Shown here piece after piece: positions 1-7,836 of a DNA stretch of 64,000 bases. The translations under genes were made by a program, and so were the position numbers. A model generated the notes under the pieces. The model was given only the letters and a program-made list of their open reading frames with translations. It ran no database searches and was not told the DNA's origin. The stretch is taken from contig NZ_JAEMNW010000002.1 of the NCBI RefSeq assembly GCF_016481275.1, positions 620,001 to 684,000 on the forward strand. Direction: 5' to 3'. The DNA comes from Antrihabitans auranticaus (GTDB lineage: Bacteria; Actinomycetota; Actinomycetes; Mycobacteriales; Mycobacteriaceae). Position 1 is the stretch's first letter, and each line of letters begins with the position of its first letter.

Positions 1-240
1 GTGGTTGCTGCCGGGCAACTCCGGGATCGGGCCTTCGCCACGGCTGTGGCACTCGCGGCAGGCCCGACGAAAGCGTTCGGCAAGATGCGCTCGCTGCTGC
101 GCCAGTCGTGGACGAACTCGTTGTCCGAACAGTTCGTCGAGGAGTCCGAAGCAATCGCGGTCACTGGTGCAACCGCCGATGCAGCGAGTGCGATTGCCAG
201 TTTCGTTGCGAAGCGACGACCCACCTTCGAAGGACGGTAA
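1..240 (+). CDS. Enoyl-CoA hydratase/isomerase family, C-terminal fragment
   Basis: The window opens inside this gene, so only the last 79 codons are seen. The visible part has the usual C-terminal helical region of crotonase-fold proteins: an alanine-rich helix followed by LAAGPTKAFG, then a helix ending in AIASFVAKRRPTFEGR, the typical xFxxKRxPxFxGR end of enoyl-CoA hydratases. The active-site segments lie upstream, outside the window, so hydratase and isomerase cannot be separated. The stop codon is 4 bp before the acyl-CoA dehydrogenase start, which indicates one operon for beta-oxidation-type chemistry. Confidence 0.8.
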   Translation: MVAAGQLRDRAFATAVALAAGPTKAFGKMRSLLRQSWTNSLSEQFVEESEAIAVTGATADAASAIASFVAKRRPTFEGR

Positions 241-244
241 GCAG

Positions 245-1405
245 ATGCCAGGACTGATCAGTGACAGCGACGACCACCGGCTCATCCGGGAAACGACTGC
301 GAAGATTGCAGAGAAGTACGGGGCCAGCTATTTCCTCGAACGCGGCCGCACCGGCGACGACATCGAGGAGTTGTGGGCTGACCTCGGCGCCTCGGGGCTC
401 TTGGGCGTACACCTGCCCGAGGAATACGGCGGTGGTGGCGGCGGAATGGCGGAAGCTGTCGTCGTCGTCGAAGAGCTTGCTGCACACGGGATGCCGCTGC
501 TGATCTGGGTGATCTCGCCCGCGATCTGCGGATCGATCCTCAATAGCCACGCGAGCGAGGAGATGAAGCGTGACTGGCTGCCTGCACTGTCGGACGGCAG
601 CAAGAAGATGGCATTCGGGCTGACCGAACCGGACGCCGGATCCAACAGCCACAATCTCAGCACGACCGCGCGCCGCGACGCCGACGGCTGGCTGCTTTCG
701 GGCGCCAAGTACTTCATCTCCGCGATCGACCAAGCGGACGCAGTACTGATCGCGGCACGCGACCACGAGCAATCGGCCGGCGGCCGGAACGTACTGTCGC
801 TCTTCGTCGTTCCGACGGATGCACCGGGGCTCAGCTTTCAAAAGATCGATACCTCGATCGTTTCGCCGGACAAGCAGTTCACAGTGTTTCTCGACGAGGT
901 GCGCGTCGGCCCGGACGCTCTCGTCGGCGAGGCGGGAAACGGCCTGCGCCAACTCTTTTCCGGGCTCAACCCCGAGCGGATACTTGTCGGCGCGCTGTGC
1001 GGTGGGATCGGCAGATATGCCCTGTCCAAGGCGCGGGACTACGCGACCGTCCGGCAGGTCTGGTCTGTGCCTATTGGTGCGCACCAAGGGATCTCGCATC
1101 CTTTGGCGGCAGCGCATATCGACGTCGAACTGAGTCGGCTCGCCACAGCGAACAGCGCCCAGCAGTTCGACGCCGGAAACGACGCGGGCGAGGCCGCGAA
1201 CATCGCGAAGTTTGCAGCGTCCGAAGCGGCTCTCAAAGCGCTCGACCAGTCGATCCAAACTCATGGCGGGAACGGATTGACCCACGAATACGGGCTTTCG
1301 GAACTTTGGTTTGTGACGCGGCTGATGCGCACGGCACCGGTCAGCCGTGAAATGGTCCTCAATTTCGTAGCCCAAACATCACTCAAATTGCCCCGCTCGT
1401 ACTGA
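245..1405 (+). CDS. Acyl-CoA dehydrogenase family protein
   Basis: 386-residue flavoprotein of the acyl-CoA dehydrogenase family, expected to form the alpha,beta double bond in an acyl-CoA thioester with FAD and pass electrons to ETF. The all-helical N-domain is followed by the FAD/substrate motif AFGLTEPDAGSN (about residues 123-134), a beta domain, and a C-terminal helical domain with QTHGGNGLTHEYGLSELW, a hallmark of the family. The chain length is normal. ATG at 245 follows the hydratase stop by 4 bp. The open frame runs further upstream, but that part reads as an antiframe of the preceding gene and was discarded. The substrate is unknown. Coupled with the enoyl-CoA hydratase upstream and a FAD oxidoreductase downstream. 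Confidence 0.9.
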   Translation: MPGLISDSDDHRLIRETTAKIAEKYGASYFLERGRTGDDIEELWADLGASGLLGVHLPEEYGGGGGGMAEAVVVVEELAAHGMPLLIWVISPAICGSILNSHASEEMKRDWLPALSDGSKKMAFGLTEPDAGSNSHNLSTTARRDADGWLLSGAKYFISAIDQADAVLIAARDHEQSAGGRNVLSLFVVPTDAPGLSFQKIDTSIVSPDKQFTVFLDEVRVGPDALVGEAGNGLRQLFSGLNPERILVGALCGGIGRYALSKARDYATVRQVWSVPIGAHQGISHPLAAAHIDVELSRLATANSAQQFDAGNDAGEAANIAKFAASEAALKALDQSIQTHGGNGLTHEYGLSELWFVTRLMRTAPVSREMVLNFVAQTSLKLPRSY

Positions 1406-1424
1406 GCGGGAGATAGGACGTTCA

Positions 1425-2735
1425 ATGCCGAATACCGACTATGACGCAATAGTGATCGGGGCAGGCGCGGGTGGCTTGTTCACCGCGGCACGATTGGCGC
1501 ACAAGGGCTATCGCACCCTCGTCGTGGAGCGACTCGACAAGGTCGGTGGCCGGGCGTCGACTGACGATATCGAGGGATTCAAGGTCAACAACGGTGCGAT
1601 CGTCATCGAGGTCGGTGGTATCACCGAGGAGACCTTCGCCGAGGTCGGTGCGAAATTCGAGATCCGGCAACCGAATCCGCCGATTCTGTACCGAATCGGT
1701 GGCAAAGAAATCGACGTCACGGGCGGCGGCTGGGGATTTCTGCTGAGCAAGCTCACCCGCCAAGGAGCGAAGCTCGTGAAGGGGATCGGAGCCGCGCGGC
1801 ACGACTCCGGGTTGCCCGAGGACGAGCTTTCGACCGCGGAGTGGGTTGCGAAGTACACGAAGAACGAGGGCGTGCACGGCATCTTCCGCAACATGTGTGC
1901 GTCGGTGTTCGCCGTCAGCTCCGACGAGTTGCCTGCCCGGGTGTTCCTGACCTACTTCACACGCAAGAGTGCGTTCAAGAAGTTCGGCTTCCATCCCGAG
2001 GGAACTATCGGCATCTGGCGGGCGCTGGCGGAATCGGTCGAATCGAACGGCGGCACGATCTGGCTGTCCAGCACCGTCGAGTCGGTCTCCGTGGTCGACG
2101 GCAAAGTGGCGGGCGTCGTCGTCGAACGTGGCGGTGAGCGGACAACCGTCTCAGCACCTGTCGTCGTCAGTGACGTCGGGCCAGCGGCAACCGTGAAACT
2201 TGTCGGTGCGGAAGCATTTACCGCGGAATACTTGGAGTTGGTGCGCCGGGGTGACCGCCCGTGCTCGATGATCGCAGTGAACTTCGCGAGTCGAGAACGG
2301 CTCATCGATGTACCTGGCATGTTGAGTTTCGCGAAGAGTCGACGGATGGCGTATATCGCCAACTTCACCGATGTGTGCCCCGAAATGGCACCGCAGGGCT
2401 GGAACCTCTACGTGGCCGCTGCAGTGCCCAAGCCGGCGGTCGGCGACTTCGATTCGGAATCGGAGGCCGCGTTGCTGTTCGAGGACCTGCGTGACGAGAT
2501 CCCGGGCTTCGACGAACGCGCGAAGGTGCTGTCGACCGTGGTGACCAGAGACGGCTGGCCGCCGCAGCGTGCGGTCGCCGGCTTCGACCTGCCGAACACG
2601 ACCTCGATCGCTGGACTGTGGAACGTCGGCGATGGCGTCAAGGAGTACGCAAACGGCGGCACCACGGCATGCGCCGAGACGGCGAAGATCGTTGCCGACG
2701 CCATCTTCGATCGGTTCCCGTTGGTCCAGAGCTAA
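1425..2735 (+). CDS. Phytoene desaturase-like NAD(P)/FAD-dependent oxidoreductase
   Basis: 436-residue flavoprotein with an N-terminal Rossmann dinucleotide-binding fold: GAGAGG at residues 12-17, a ribose-binding acidic residue near E35 (VVERLDKVGG) and the GGR motif at 41-43 typical of the phytoene desaturase/amine-oxidase superfamily. The C-terminal FAD motif is GLWNVGDGVKEYANGG. It is shorter than and diverged from the two other members of this superfamily in the window (30539-32161 and 38781-40484). An AGGA ribosome site sits 6 nt before the ATG. It probably ends the operon with the dehydrogenase and hydratase. Its stop overlaps by 4 bp the stop of the convergent TetR gene. The substrate is unknown; a lipid or isoprenoid is likely. 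Confidence 0.8.
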   Translation: MPNTDYDAIVIGAGAGGLFTAARLAHKGYRTLVVERLDKVGGRASTDDIEGFKVNNGAIVIEVGGITEETFAEVGAKFEIRQPNPPILYRIGGKEIDVTGGGWGFLLSKLTRQGAKLVKGIGAARHDSGLPEDELSTAEWVAKYTKNEGVHGIFRNMCASVFAVSSDELPARVFLTYFTRKSAFKKFGFHPEGTIGIWRALAESVESNGGTIWLSSTVESVSVVDGKVAGVVVERGGERTTVSAPVVVSDVGPAATVKLVGAEAFTAEYLELVRRGDRPCSMIAVNFASRERLIDVPGMLSFAKSRRMAYIANFTDVCPEMAPQGWNLYVAAAVPKPAVGDFDSESEAALLFEDLRDEIPGFDERAKVLSTVVTRDGWPPQRAVAGFDLPNTTSIAGLWNVGDGVKEYANGGTTACAETAKIVADAIFDRFPLVQS

Positions 2736-3433
2736 GCGGACAACTCCTCTTGCACTTTTGTTTTCGTGGTGCGCCGGGCGCGGACAGGCTTGGGGGACGC
2801 CTGCTTCGTGCTCGCTGCAGCGGTCCCGATACCGGATCGAATAATCGACTGGGCGTTGCGGACCACCAGGTCCAGCGAGCCGCGTCGCGGGTTCCACCAC
2901 TCCGCCGCCCAGTTGAGCGCGCCGAGTATCAGCATGCGGGCGACCCGCAGGTCGAGCTCTTCACGTATTTCGCCGTCCGCGGCCGCGTCCTTGATCAGCT
3001 TCTTCCAGATTTCGCCGTACTTGGCTTCTTCGGCCTGCTGGCGCGCGCGAATCTTCTCCGGCACCTGGCCGGAGTTCCTGATCGAGGCGGTGGTGTAGTC
3101 CGAGATCGTGAGCTCGTGCCGAAGGTGTACCTCAACGGCGATCATGATGCGGTCCATCGGCGTCGACTCTTCCGGCGCAGCGTCCAGCGCCTCGACCACA
3201 TGCTGCCGCATGTCAGCGATTCCGGCCCACATGACCTCTTCGATCAGGTCTTCGCGCGACGGGAAGTAGTAGTAGATGGCGGGCGCCTGGAGTTCGGCAA
3301 CTTCCGCGACGTCGGTCAGCCGAGTGCCCGAATAGCCCTTCCGGCTCAGAACCTGCGCAGCAGCGTCGAGGATGCGTTCGCGCGTACGAGCTGATTTGGA
3401 ATCGTCGCGCTGAACTTCGGGTTTTCTAGCCAT
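2732..3433 (-). CDS. TetR/AcrR family regulator, paralogue of the TetR at 25080
   Basis: 233 residues. The N-terminal TetR helix-turn-helix (about residues 15-65) contains RERILDAAAQVLSRKGYS and IYYYFPSREDLIEEVMW. The ligand-binding half carries the NWAAEWWNPRRG signature of KstR-like regulators, and there is a basic, Lys/Arg-rich tail of about 30 residues. The protein is closely similar over nearly its whole length to the TetR at 25080-25700; the extra tail is specific to this copy. The two copies bracket the lipid-import block. ATG at 3433. It is transcribed away from the mce locus and overlaps the convergent oxidoreductase by 4 bp. The ligand is probably a CoA thioester or hydrophobic acid, by analogy only. 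Confidence 0.88.
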   Translation of the reverse strand: MARKPEVQRDDSKSARTRERILDAAAQVLSRKGYSGTRLTDVAEVAELQAPAIYYYFPSREDLIEEVMWAGIADMRQHVVEALDAAPEESTPMDRIMIAVEVHLRHELTISDYTTASIRNSGQVPEKIRARQQAEEAKYGEIWKKLIKDAAADGEIREELDLRVARMLILGALNWAAEWWNPRRGSLDLVVRNAQSIIRSGIGTAAASTKQASPKPVRARRTTKTKVQEELSA

Positions 3434-3505
3434 TGTTCAATTGTATGGCAACACGGAGTTGATTCCGGCGTCGAAGGCTCCTCGGCCGCACCCCGGTTCG
3501 GGAGT

Positions 3506-3537
3506 CGCACCGATTTTAGGGCTAGATTCTCGGTGCG
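3506..3537. terminator. Inverted repeat between LLM operon end and TetR promoter
   Basis: CGCACCGA at 3506-3513 and TCGGTGCG at 3530-3537 form an 8-bp perfect inverted repeat around a 16-nt AT-richer loop. It lies 47 bp beyond the stop of the F420 oxidoreductase (minus strand) and upstream of the TetR at 3433. It may be a weak terminator for the operon or an operator for the TetR gene. No T-tract follows. Confidence 0.35.
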
Positions 3538-3583
3538 GATCCCGAAAAGTGGTGCGGCTGAGGCAAGTTTCGGCACGACTCGT

Positions 3584-4597
3584 CTACAGAGCGTGCAGCA
3601 GACCCACGAGCAGTTCGCGGTTCGGTTGGTACGGCGTATTGAACCCGAGTCGTCCGACGACGCCGTCGAAGCGCCCGTGCAATTCGGCTGCGGCCTCGGC
3701 CGGATCCGTGACGGTGACCGCTACCGCATCGAGGAATTCGTCGTCGATGAGCTCGGCCATTCGATCCCATTCGCCCTGCTTGGACATTTCGCGCAACCGC
3801 GGACCGAGCTCGCCGCGGTCGTGCAGTTCGAGGATGGGTAAGTACGCGGGCGTCGAACCATAGAATGCCATTTGCTTGCGAATCGCGGCGCGAGCTGCGC
3901 CGACGGCTTCTTCGGTGTCGCCGATCGCGAGCATCACGGAATGATGAACGACGATGTCGTTCACAGACTTTCCTGCCGACTGTGCCCCCGCAGCAAGGGC
4001 AGGAAGCGTCGCTTCACGCAAGAACCTGGAACTGCAGAACGGATGCGTCATCAGTCCGTCGCCGACCTCGCCGGCGACCTTCGTCATCAGCGGACCGACC
4101 GCGGAGAGATACACCGGCGGGGGACCGAACCCCTCGACTTCGGCAGGATTCGGCATGAACAGCGGTGGCATCAGGGTGTGCTGGTAGAACGGCCCCTGAT
4201 GGTCCAGTCGCCCGCCCGCACTCCAGGCTTCCCAGATCGCGCGAATGGCGAGAACCATGTCCCGCATGCGGTCGGCGGGCTTGCTCCACGGCATCGAATA
4301 GCGGCGGGTGATGTGCGCGCGAATCTGGGTGCCGAGACCGAGAACGAAGCGGCCACGCGAATAGGCCTGCAAGTCCCAGCCGATTGTCGCCAGCAGCAAC
4401 GGGTTACGCGCGAAAGCGACCGCGATCGATGTGCCGAGCTCGACGTGCTCGGTATGCTCGGCCGCCAGCAGGAGTGGCAGGAACGGATCGTGCGCACCTT
4501 CGAATGTCCAGATGCCCCCGTAGCCGGCTTGCTCGGCAGCGGCTGCGTCCCGAGCGATCGAGTCCAGTCCGCTTGTCAGCGTAATGTCGATCTTCAT
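3584..4597 (-). CDS. LLM-class F420-dependent oxidoreductase
   Basis: 337-residue bacterial-luciferase-like TIM-barrel oxidoreductase, of the subgroup expected to use coenzyme F420 rather than FMN. Features are the N-terminal strand MKIDITLTSG, the IWTFEGAHDPFLPLLLAAEHTE segment that contributes to the deazaflavin pocket, RGRFVLGLGTQIRAHITRRY typical of the family, and VGDGLMTHPFCS. GGAGG lies 5 nt before the ATG. The start overlaps the TetR stop (ATGA), so translation is probably coupled. The substrate is unknown; mycobacterial relatives act on hydroxylated or ketone-bearing lipids and xenobiotics. Confidence 0.85.
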   Translation of the reverse strand: MKIDITLTSGLDSIARDAAAAEQAGYGGIWTFEGAHDPFLPLLLAAEHTEHVELGTSIAVAFARNPLLLATIGWDLQAYSRGRFVLGLGTQIRAHITRRYSMPWSKPADRMRDMVLAIRAIWEAWSAGGRLDHQGPFYQHTLMPPLFMPNPAEVEGFGPPPVYLSAVGPLMTKVAGEVGDGLMTHPFCSSRFLREATLPALAAGAQSAGKSVNDIVVHHSVMLAIGDTEEAVGAARAAIRKQMAFYGSTPAYLPILELHDRGELGPRLREMSKQGEWDRMAELIDDEFLDAVAVTVTDPAEAAAELHGRFDGVVGRLGFNTPYQPNRELLVGLLHAL

Positions 4598-5187
4598 GTC
4601 GTCCTCCGGGTCAACGGGAGTCCATCCTCGACGAATTCGAGCGCGCGAAAGATCGACTGATTATCCAATGCGCCAGGATCGCGCAGGCTCAGGATCGCTC
4701 CGCTGACCGCACCAGCAGTTACGCGCAACTCGAAGTCGTCCGGTTGCCGACCGGTTCGCTCGGCGAGCAAGCCGGCGAGAAGGTCGATATTACGATCGAA
4801 TTCCAGGCCGACCGCCAGACGAAGTTCGGGGACCGCGAACAGGAAGGCCTGGCGGGTCTGTTCGAATTCTCTGTCTTCTTCGGACAATTCGCCGAAGACT
4901 TGCAAGGCAGCCAGGCGGAGAGCGGTGAGCGGTGGAACGTCCGCCGGTTGTTTGCGGACGGCTGCGATGATCAGTGGATCCAGGTCGTCGGCAAGGACGA
5001 GTTGCTCTTTGGTGGGGAAATAGCGGAAGAACGTGCTCGGCGAGACATCCGCTGCAGCCGCGATCTGCTCGGTGGTCGTCTCCGAATAACCCTGCTCGCG
5101 GAACAGTCGGAACGCCTCTGAGCGAATGGTGCGGCGCGTGCGCTCCTTCTTGCGCTCGCGCAGCCCGCGCGTTGGTTCATCCGACAT
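4594..5187 (-). CDS. TetR family regulator in MFS/F420 operon
   Basis: 197 residues from the ATG at 5187 (MSDEPTRGLRERKKERTRR). The HTH contains IRSEAFRLFREQGYSETTTEQIAAAADVSPSTFFRYFPTKEQLV. The frame is open further upstream to 5280, but that part overlaps the MFS coding end and lacks TetR features. The 5' end overlaps the MFS stop by 11 bp and the 3' end overlaps the LLM start by 4 bp, so MFS, TetR and LLM form one coupled operon. A TetR gene inside an exporter operon usually represses that operon; the inverted repeat at 6703-6730 is the obvious candidate site. Confidence 0.88.
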   Translation of the reverse strand: MSDEPTRGLRERKKERTRRTIRSEAFRLFREQGYSETTTEQIAAAADVSPSTFFRYFPTKEQLVLADDLDPLIIAAVRKQPADVPPLTALRLAALQVFGELSEEDREFEQTRQAFLFAVPELRLAVGLEFDRNIDLLAGLLAERTGRQPDDFELRVTAGAVSGAILSLRDPGALDNQSIFRALEFVEDGLPLTRRTT

Positions 5188-6685
5188 GAACAGATTCTGG
5201 CGCATGTTCGACGCTCGCGGTGCTGCGACGCGGCATAACCCGCAGCGCGATAGCGACACCGGCCAGGCAGAGCGCCGCACATACCCACAGCATGACGCTC
5301 ATTCCGCTGACGAACGCAGCTTGGACGTGGTCGAGCATCGCGTTGTCGCCCGCTGAGCGTGCAACGGCCACACCGGCATTGACGCCGTCGCGAATCGGAT
5401 CGACATCGAGGGCGCCGAGTTCGGCTCGGTACTGGGTTGCGAGGACCGTGCCGAGGAGCGCGACCCCGATAGTGCCGCCGGCTTGCCGCAACGCCTGCAG
5501 CAGTCCGGACCCCGACCCGGAGTTCTCGACATCGAGCGCGTCGATCGCAACTGCCATCGCGACCGGCATGGTCAGCCCCATTCCGGCGCCGACCAATGCA
5601 ATCCACGTCGCGGTCATCCCGTAGCCCGTCCCAACCGACGTGAACGCACCCAACGCCAGACCCGCTGTGAGAGCGGAGAATCCGAGTGCGACGACGATAC
5701 GCGGACTGGTGCGAGGCAGGATGCGCCCACCGATTCTGGTTCCGACCACAAGACCGCCGATCAAGGGAAGAAGTCGCAGGCCGCTGCCGAGGGCGTCGAC
5801 TCCCAGCACCGCCTGGTAGTACTGCGGAACCGTGAAGAACAGTCCCATCATGCCGAAGTTGACGAGTACGGAGAACACTGCGCCCCAGCGGAATCCGGGT
5901 TTCGCGAACAGAGTCAGGTCGACGAGCGGATGGCGAGAGCGACGTTGGAACACGACGAATGCGCCGATGAGAACGAGGCCGCCGCCTATCGTCGCCCACG
6001 CGACGCCGTCACTCCATCCGGCTTCGCCGGCGCGAATGAATCCGTACGTCACACCGAGCATTCCGGATGCGGACAACGCGATGCCCGTGAGATCTATCGG
6101 CGCCCGACTGCTACTGCGCGATTCCGGCACCAGTAAGGCGACGGCGATGCCGCCGATGACAACGAGCGGGACGTTGATCAGGAAGACAGATCCCCACCAG
6201 AAATGATCGAGCAACCAACCGCCGACGATCGGTCCGAGGGGCAGTCCGATCGCGGTAGACGTGACCCACACTGTGAGCGCACGCGCGCGTTCGGCTGCGT
6301 CGGGGAACAGCACGGGCAGCACCGACATCGACAACGGCATCATGACGGCGGCCGCGATCCCGAGAACAGTCCGGGCCGTGATGAGCTGGCCGGAGTCGGC
6401 TGCGAAGGCACAGGCAACCGACGCAACTCCGAACAAGGCAAGCGCACCTAGCAGCATCTTCTTGCGACCGAATCGGTCTCCGAGCGCCCCCGCCGGAAGC
6501 ATGACAGCGGCGAGCGCGAGCGTGTAGGCGGTGCTGAACCATTGCAGCGCACTGGTGTTCGCGCCGAGGTCGACCGCCAGGGTCGGCAGCGCAACGGTCA
6601 GCACGGTGACGTCGAGGCCGATTGTCAGCATAGCGACCGAAAGTGCGCCGAGTGCTAGCCAGCGGCTTGGAATCCGACTCGTCAT
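5177..6685 (-). CDS. MFS transporter, DHA2 (EmrB/QacA-like) family
   Basis: About 502 residues with some 14 predicted membrane helices, as in drug:proton antiporters of the DHA2 group. Motif A-like GALGDRFGRKKMLLG follows helix 2, and motif C-like features occur around GWLLDHFWWGSVFLINVPL, a strong DHA2 signature. Two starts are possible: ATG 6700 (GAGGT, 8-nt spacing) and ATG 6685 (GAGGTG, 5-nt spacing, giving MTSRIPSRWLALGALS); the second is chosen. First gene of the MFS-TetR-LLM operon. It probably exports a toxic hydrophobic compound. The leader carries a palindrome that overlaps the promoter. Confidence 0.88.
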   Translation of the reverse strand: MTSRIPSRWLALGALSVAMLTIGLDVTVLTVALPTLAVDLGANTSALQWFSTAYTLALAAVMLPAGALGDRFGRKKMLLGALALFGVASVACAFAADSGQLITARTVLGIAAAVMMPLSMSVLPVLFPDAAERARALTVWVTSTAIGLPLGPIVGGWLLDHFWWGSVFLINVPLVVIGGIAVALLVPESRSSSRAPIDLTGIALSASGMLGVTYGFIRAGEAGWSDGVAWATIGGGLVLIGAFVVFQRRSRHPLVDLTLFAKPGFRWGAVFSVLVNFGMMGLFFTVPQYYQAVLGVDALGSGLRLLPLIGGLVVGTRIGGRILPRTSPRIVVALGFSALTAGLALGAFTSVGTGYGMTATWIALVGAGMGLTMPVAMAVAIDALDVENSGSGSGLLQALRQAGGTIGVALLGTVLATQYRAELGALDVDPIRDGVNAGVAVARSAGDNAMLDHVQAAFVSGMSVMLWVCAALCLAGVAIALRVMPRRSTASVEHAPESVHVG

Positions 6686-6702
6686 GACGGCACCTCGCAT
6701 TG

Positions 6703-6750
6703 GTAGTTACCTCTATTAGATAGTAACTACTAAATGACGGTAACTGTCAA
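6703..6750 (-). promoter_or_regulatory. MFS promoter with TetR-type inverted-repeat operator
   Basis: GTAGTTAC (6703-6710) and GTAACTAC (6723-6730) form a perfect 8-bp inverted repeat with a 12-nt spacer. On the minus strand a TTGACA hexamer (6745-6750) lies upstream and a further GTTAC half-site lies between. The repeat sits immediately before the MFS start, in the right place to block transcription. Likely bound by the TetR encoded within the operon (4594-5187). Confidence 0.6.
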
Positions 6751-6758
6751 TAGCTGTG

Positions 6759-7310
6759 TCAAGTGTCGATTCTTCGCGCCGCGAGTGCTTCCATCAGCTG
6801 CTGAAGAGACCAGTCGAGTGAATGCAGGTCCTGCTCGCCCTGGAACTGCTCGAAGCCGATGAGGAGATAGACGCCCCACTTGGCGTACAGGAGGGCATCG
6901 GGAGTGTCGCCGAGCATTTGCGTAGCGGCATGGTGGACGACGCCGAGCCGCTCTTTGTCTGCGGCTTCTTGGGCGGCGCGAACATCGGGGTCGACGTTGG
7001 CCCATACTCGTATCGCGGCTTCGGCGCGGTGGGGGAGTGTGAGGGTGACCCTGCGAAGCAGATCGAGGCGGTCGTAGGGATCGGCCTCGGACTCGGCGAG
7101 TGCGACGAGTTGGAGCGTTCTTTCGGCGAGCCAGTTCTGCAGGAGCTGGTCTGTGAAGTCTTTCCAATTTGTGAAGTAGTTGTAGAACGAGCCGGTGGTC
7201 ACCTTCAGCGCGCGGCACACGGTCGCTTGCTTTAGGCCGGGGTAGCCCTCCTGCGAGAGCAATCCGATTGCAGCTTCGAAGTAGTTCTCTCTGGTGACGA
7301 CGGTGACCAT
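6759..7310 (-). CDS. TetR family regulator, candidate controller of the mce regulon
   Basis: 183 residues from ATG 7310, chosen because GGAGG lies 5 nt upstream; the frame is open up to 7352, but that would place coding sequence over the palindrome at 7327-7344. The HTH is in TRENYFEAAIGLLSQEGYPGLKQATVCRALKVTTGSFYNYFTNWKDF. The C-terminal half has no recognised ligand motif. The gene is preceded by one copy of an 18-bp inverted repeat that also occurs before the mce operon and before the SCP2/fadD operon, so it is the best candidate for an autoregulated repressor of both. The regulon assignment is inference. Confidence 0.85.
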   Translation of the reverse strand: MVTVVTRENYFEAAIGLLSQEGYPGLKQATVCRALKVTTGSFYNYFTNWKDFTDQLLQNWLAERTLQLVALAESEADPYDRLDLLRRVTLTLPHRAEAAIRVWANVDPDVRAAQEAADKERLGVVHHAATQMLGDTPDALLYAKWGVYLLIGFEQFQGEQDLHSLDWSLQQLMEALAARRIDT

Positions 7311-7326
7311 CACTGCCTCCATATTT

Positions 7327-7344
7327 GCATAAGTGTTCTTATGG
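7327..7344. promoter_or_regulatory. Operator copy 1 (GCATAAG-N4-CTTATGG)
   Basis: GCATAAG at 7327-7333 and CTTATGG at 7338-7344, one mismatch from a perfect 7-bp inverted repeat with a 4-nt spacer. It lies 16 bp upstream of the TetR start at 7310. The same element occurs at 7623-7640 and 18568-18585. Confidence 0.7.
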
Positions 7345-7836
7345 TAGCGCACTCGCCTCGGGTGTGACGCGCGCCATGTGGTGCCTCATCTCCCGTGGAA
7401 ATGCGATGTCGAGTCCGGTCGGAGGAGTGCGCGTAAATAGAAAGGATAATCTTCATTCAATTTGTTTCTGCCGACCCAACTCTGACCTCCGCGACGTGTG
7501 AATAGTGTTGTTGCATAGACGTATTGAATACTGTCGCGACTCTATGAATCGGACGCAGTTGAGCAGTCGTCCAATTTCTGACTGACACTCCAACGTGAAT
7601 CCACATTCGGTATAGGTGTTGCGCATAAGCCCACCTATGCTAAAGTCGACACACGCTGTGACCCGGGACACGCGATGGCGCAGGCCAGAGCCCGAGTCAC
7701 ACTGTGTAATCCCGCAGAGTCTCGATCCCATGCTGTTCGGCCCTATATCGGATAGCGCTAGGTTCATAATTTAATCGATCTTAGATTCGATAACCGTAGG
7801 CGCGGCTCGGCCACGTGAACGAGAGACGGAGTACCA
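7345..7836. promoter_or_regulatory. Long non-coding regulatory region before the mce operon
   Basis: About 490 bp with no convincing gene and markedly higher AT than its surroundings. It holds the operator at 7623-7640 and an AT-rich element with TTAGATTCGAT at 7781-7791, about 45 bp before the ATPase start. A 104-codon open frame on the minus strand (7453-7767) lacks a family match or ribosome site and was not accepted. The length suggests a long leader or several regulator sites. Confidence 0.55.
7623..7646 (+). promoter_or_regulatory. Operator copy 2 overlapping candidate mce promoter
   Basis: GCATAAG (7623-7629), spacer CCCA, CCTATGC (7634-7640): one mismatch from a perfect inverted repeat. 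It runs directly into TATGCTAAAGT, whose TATGCT could serve as a -10 hexamer. The same TATGCTAAAGT follows the copy at 18568, so both promoters share operator and -10 geometry. The mce ATPase start is about 190 bp downstream. Confidence 0.65.

Noticed and set aside
161-1375. A 404-codon frame opposite the acyl-CoA dehydrogenase gene
   Set aside because: Antisense to a gene with clear family motifs; the translated product is Arg-rich and has no recognisable domain.
7453-7767. A 104-codon minus-strand frame before the mce operon
   Set aside because: Composition does not look coding, there is no ribosome site, and it lies over the regulatory palindrome and AT-rich promoter region.
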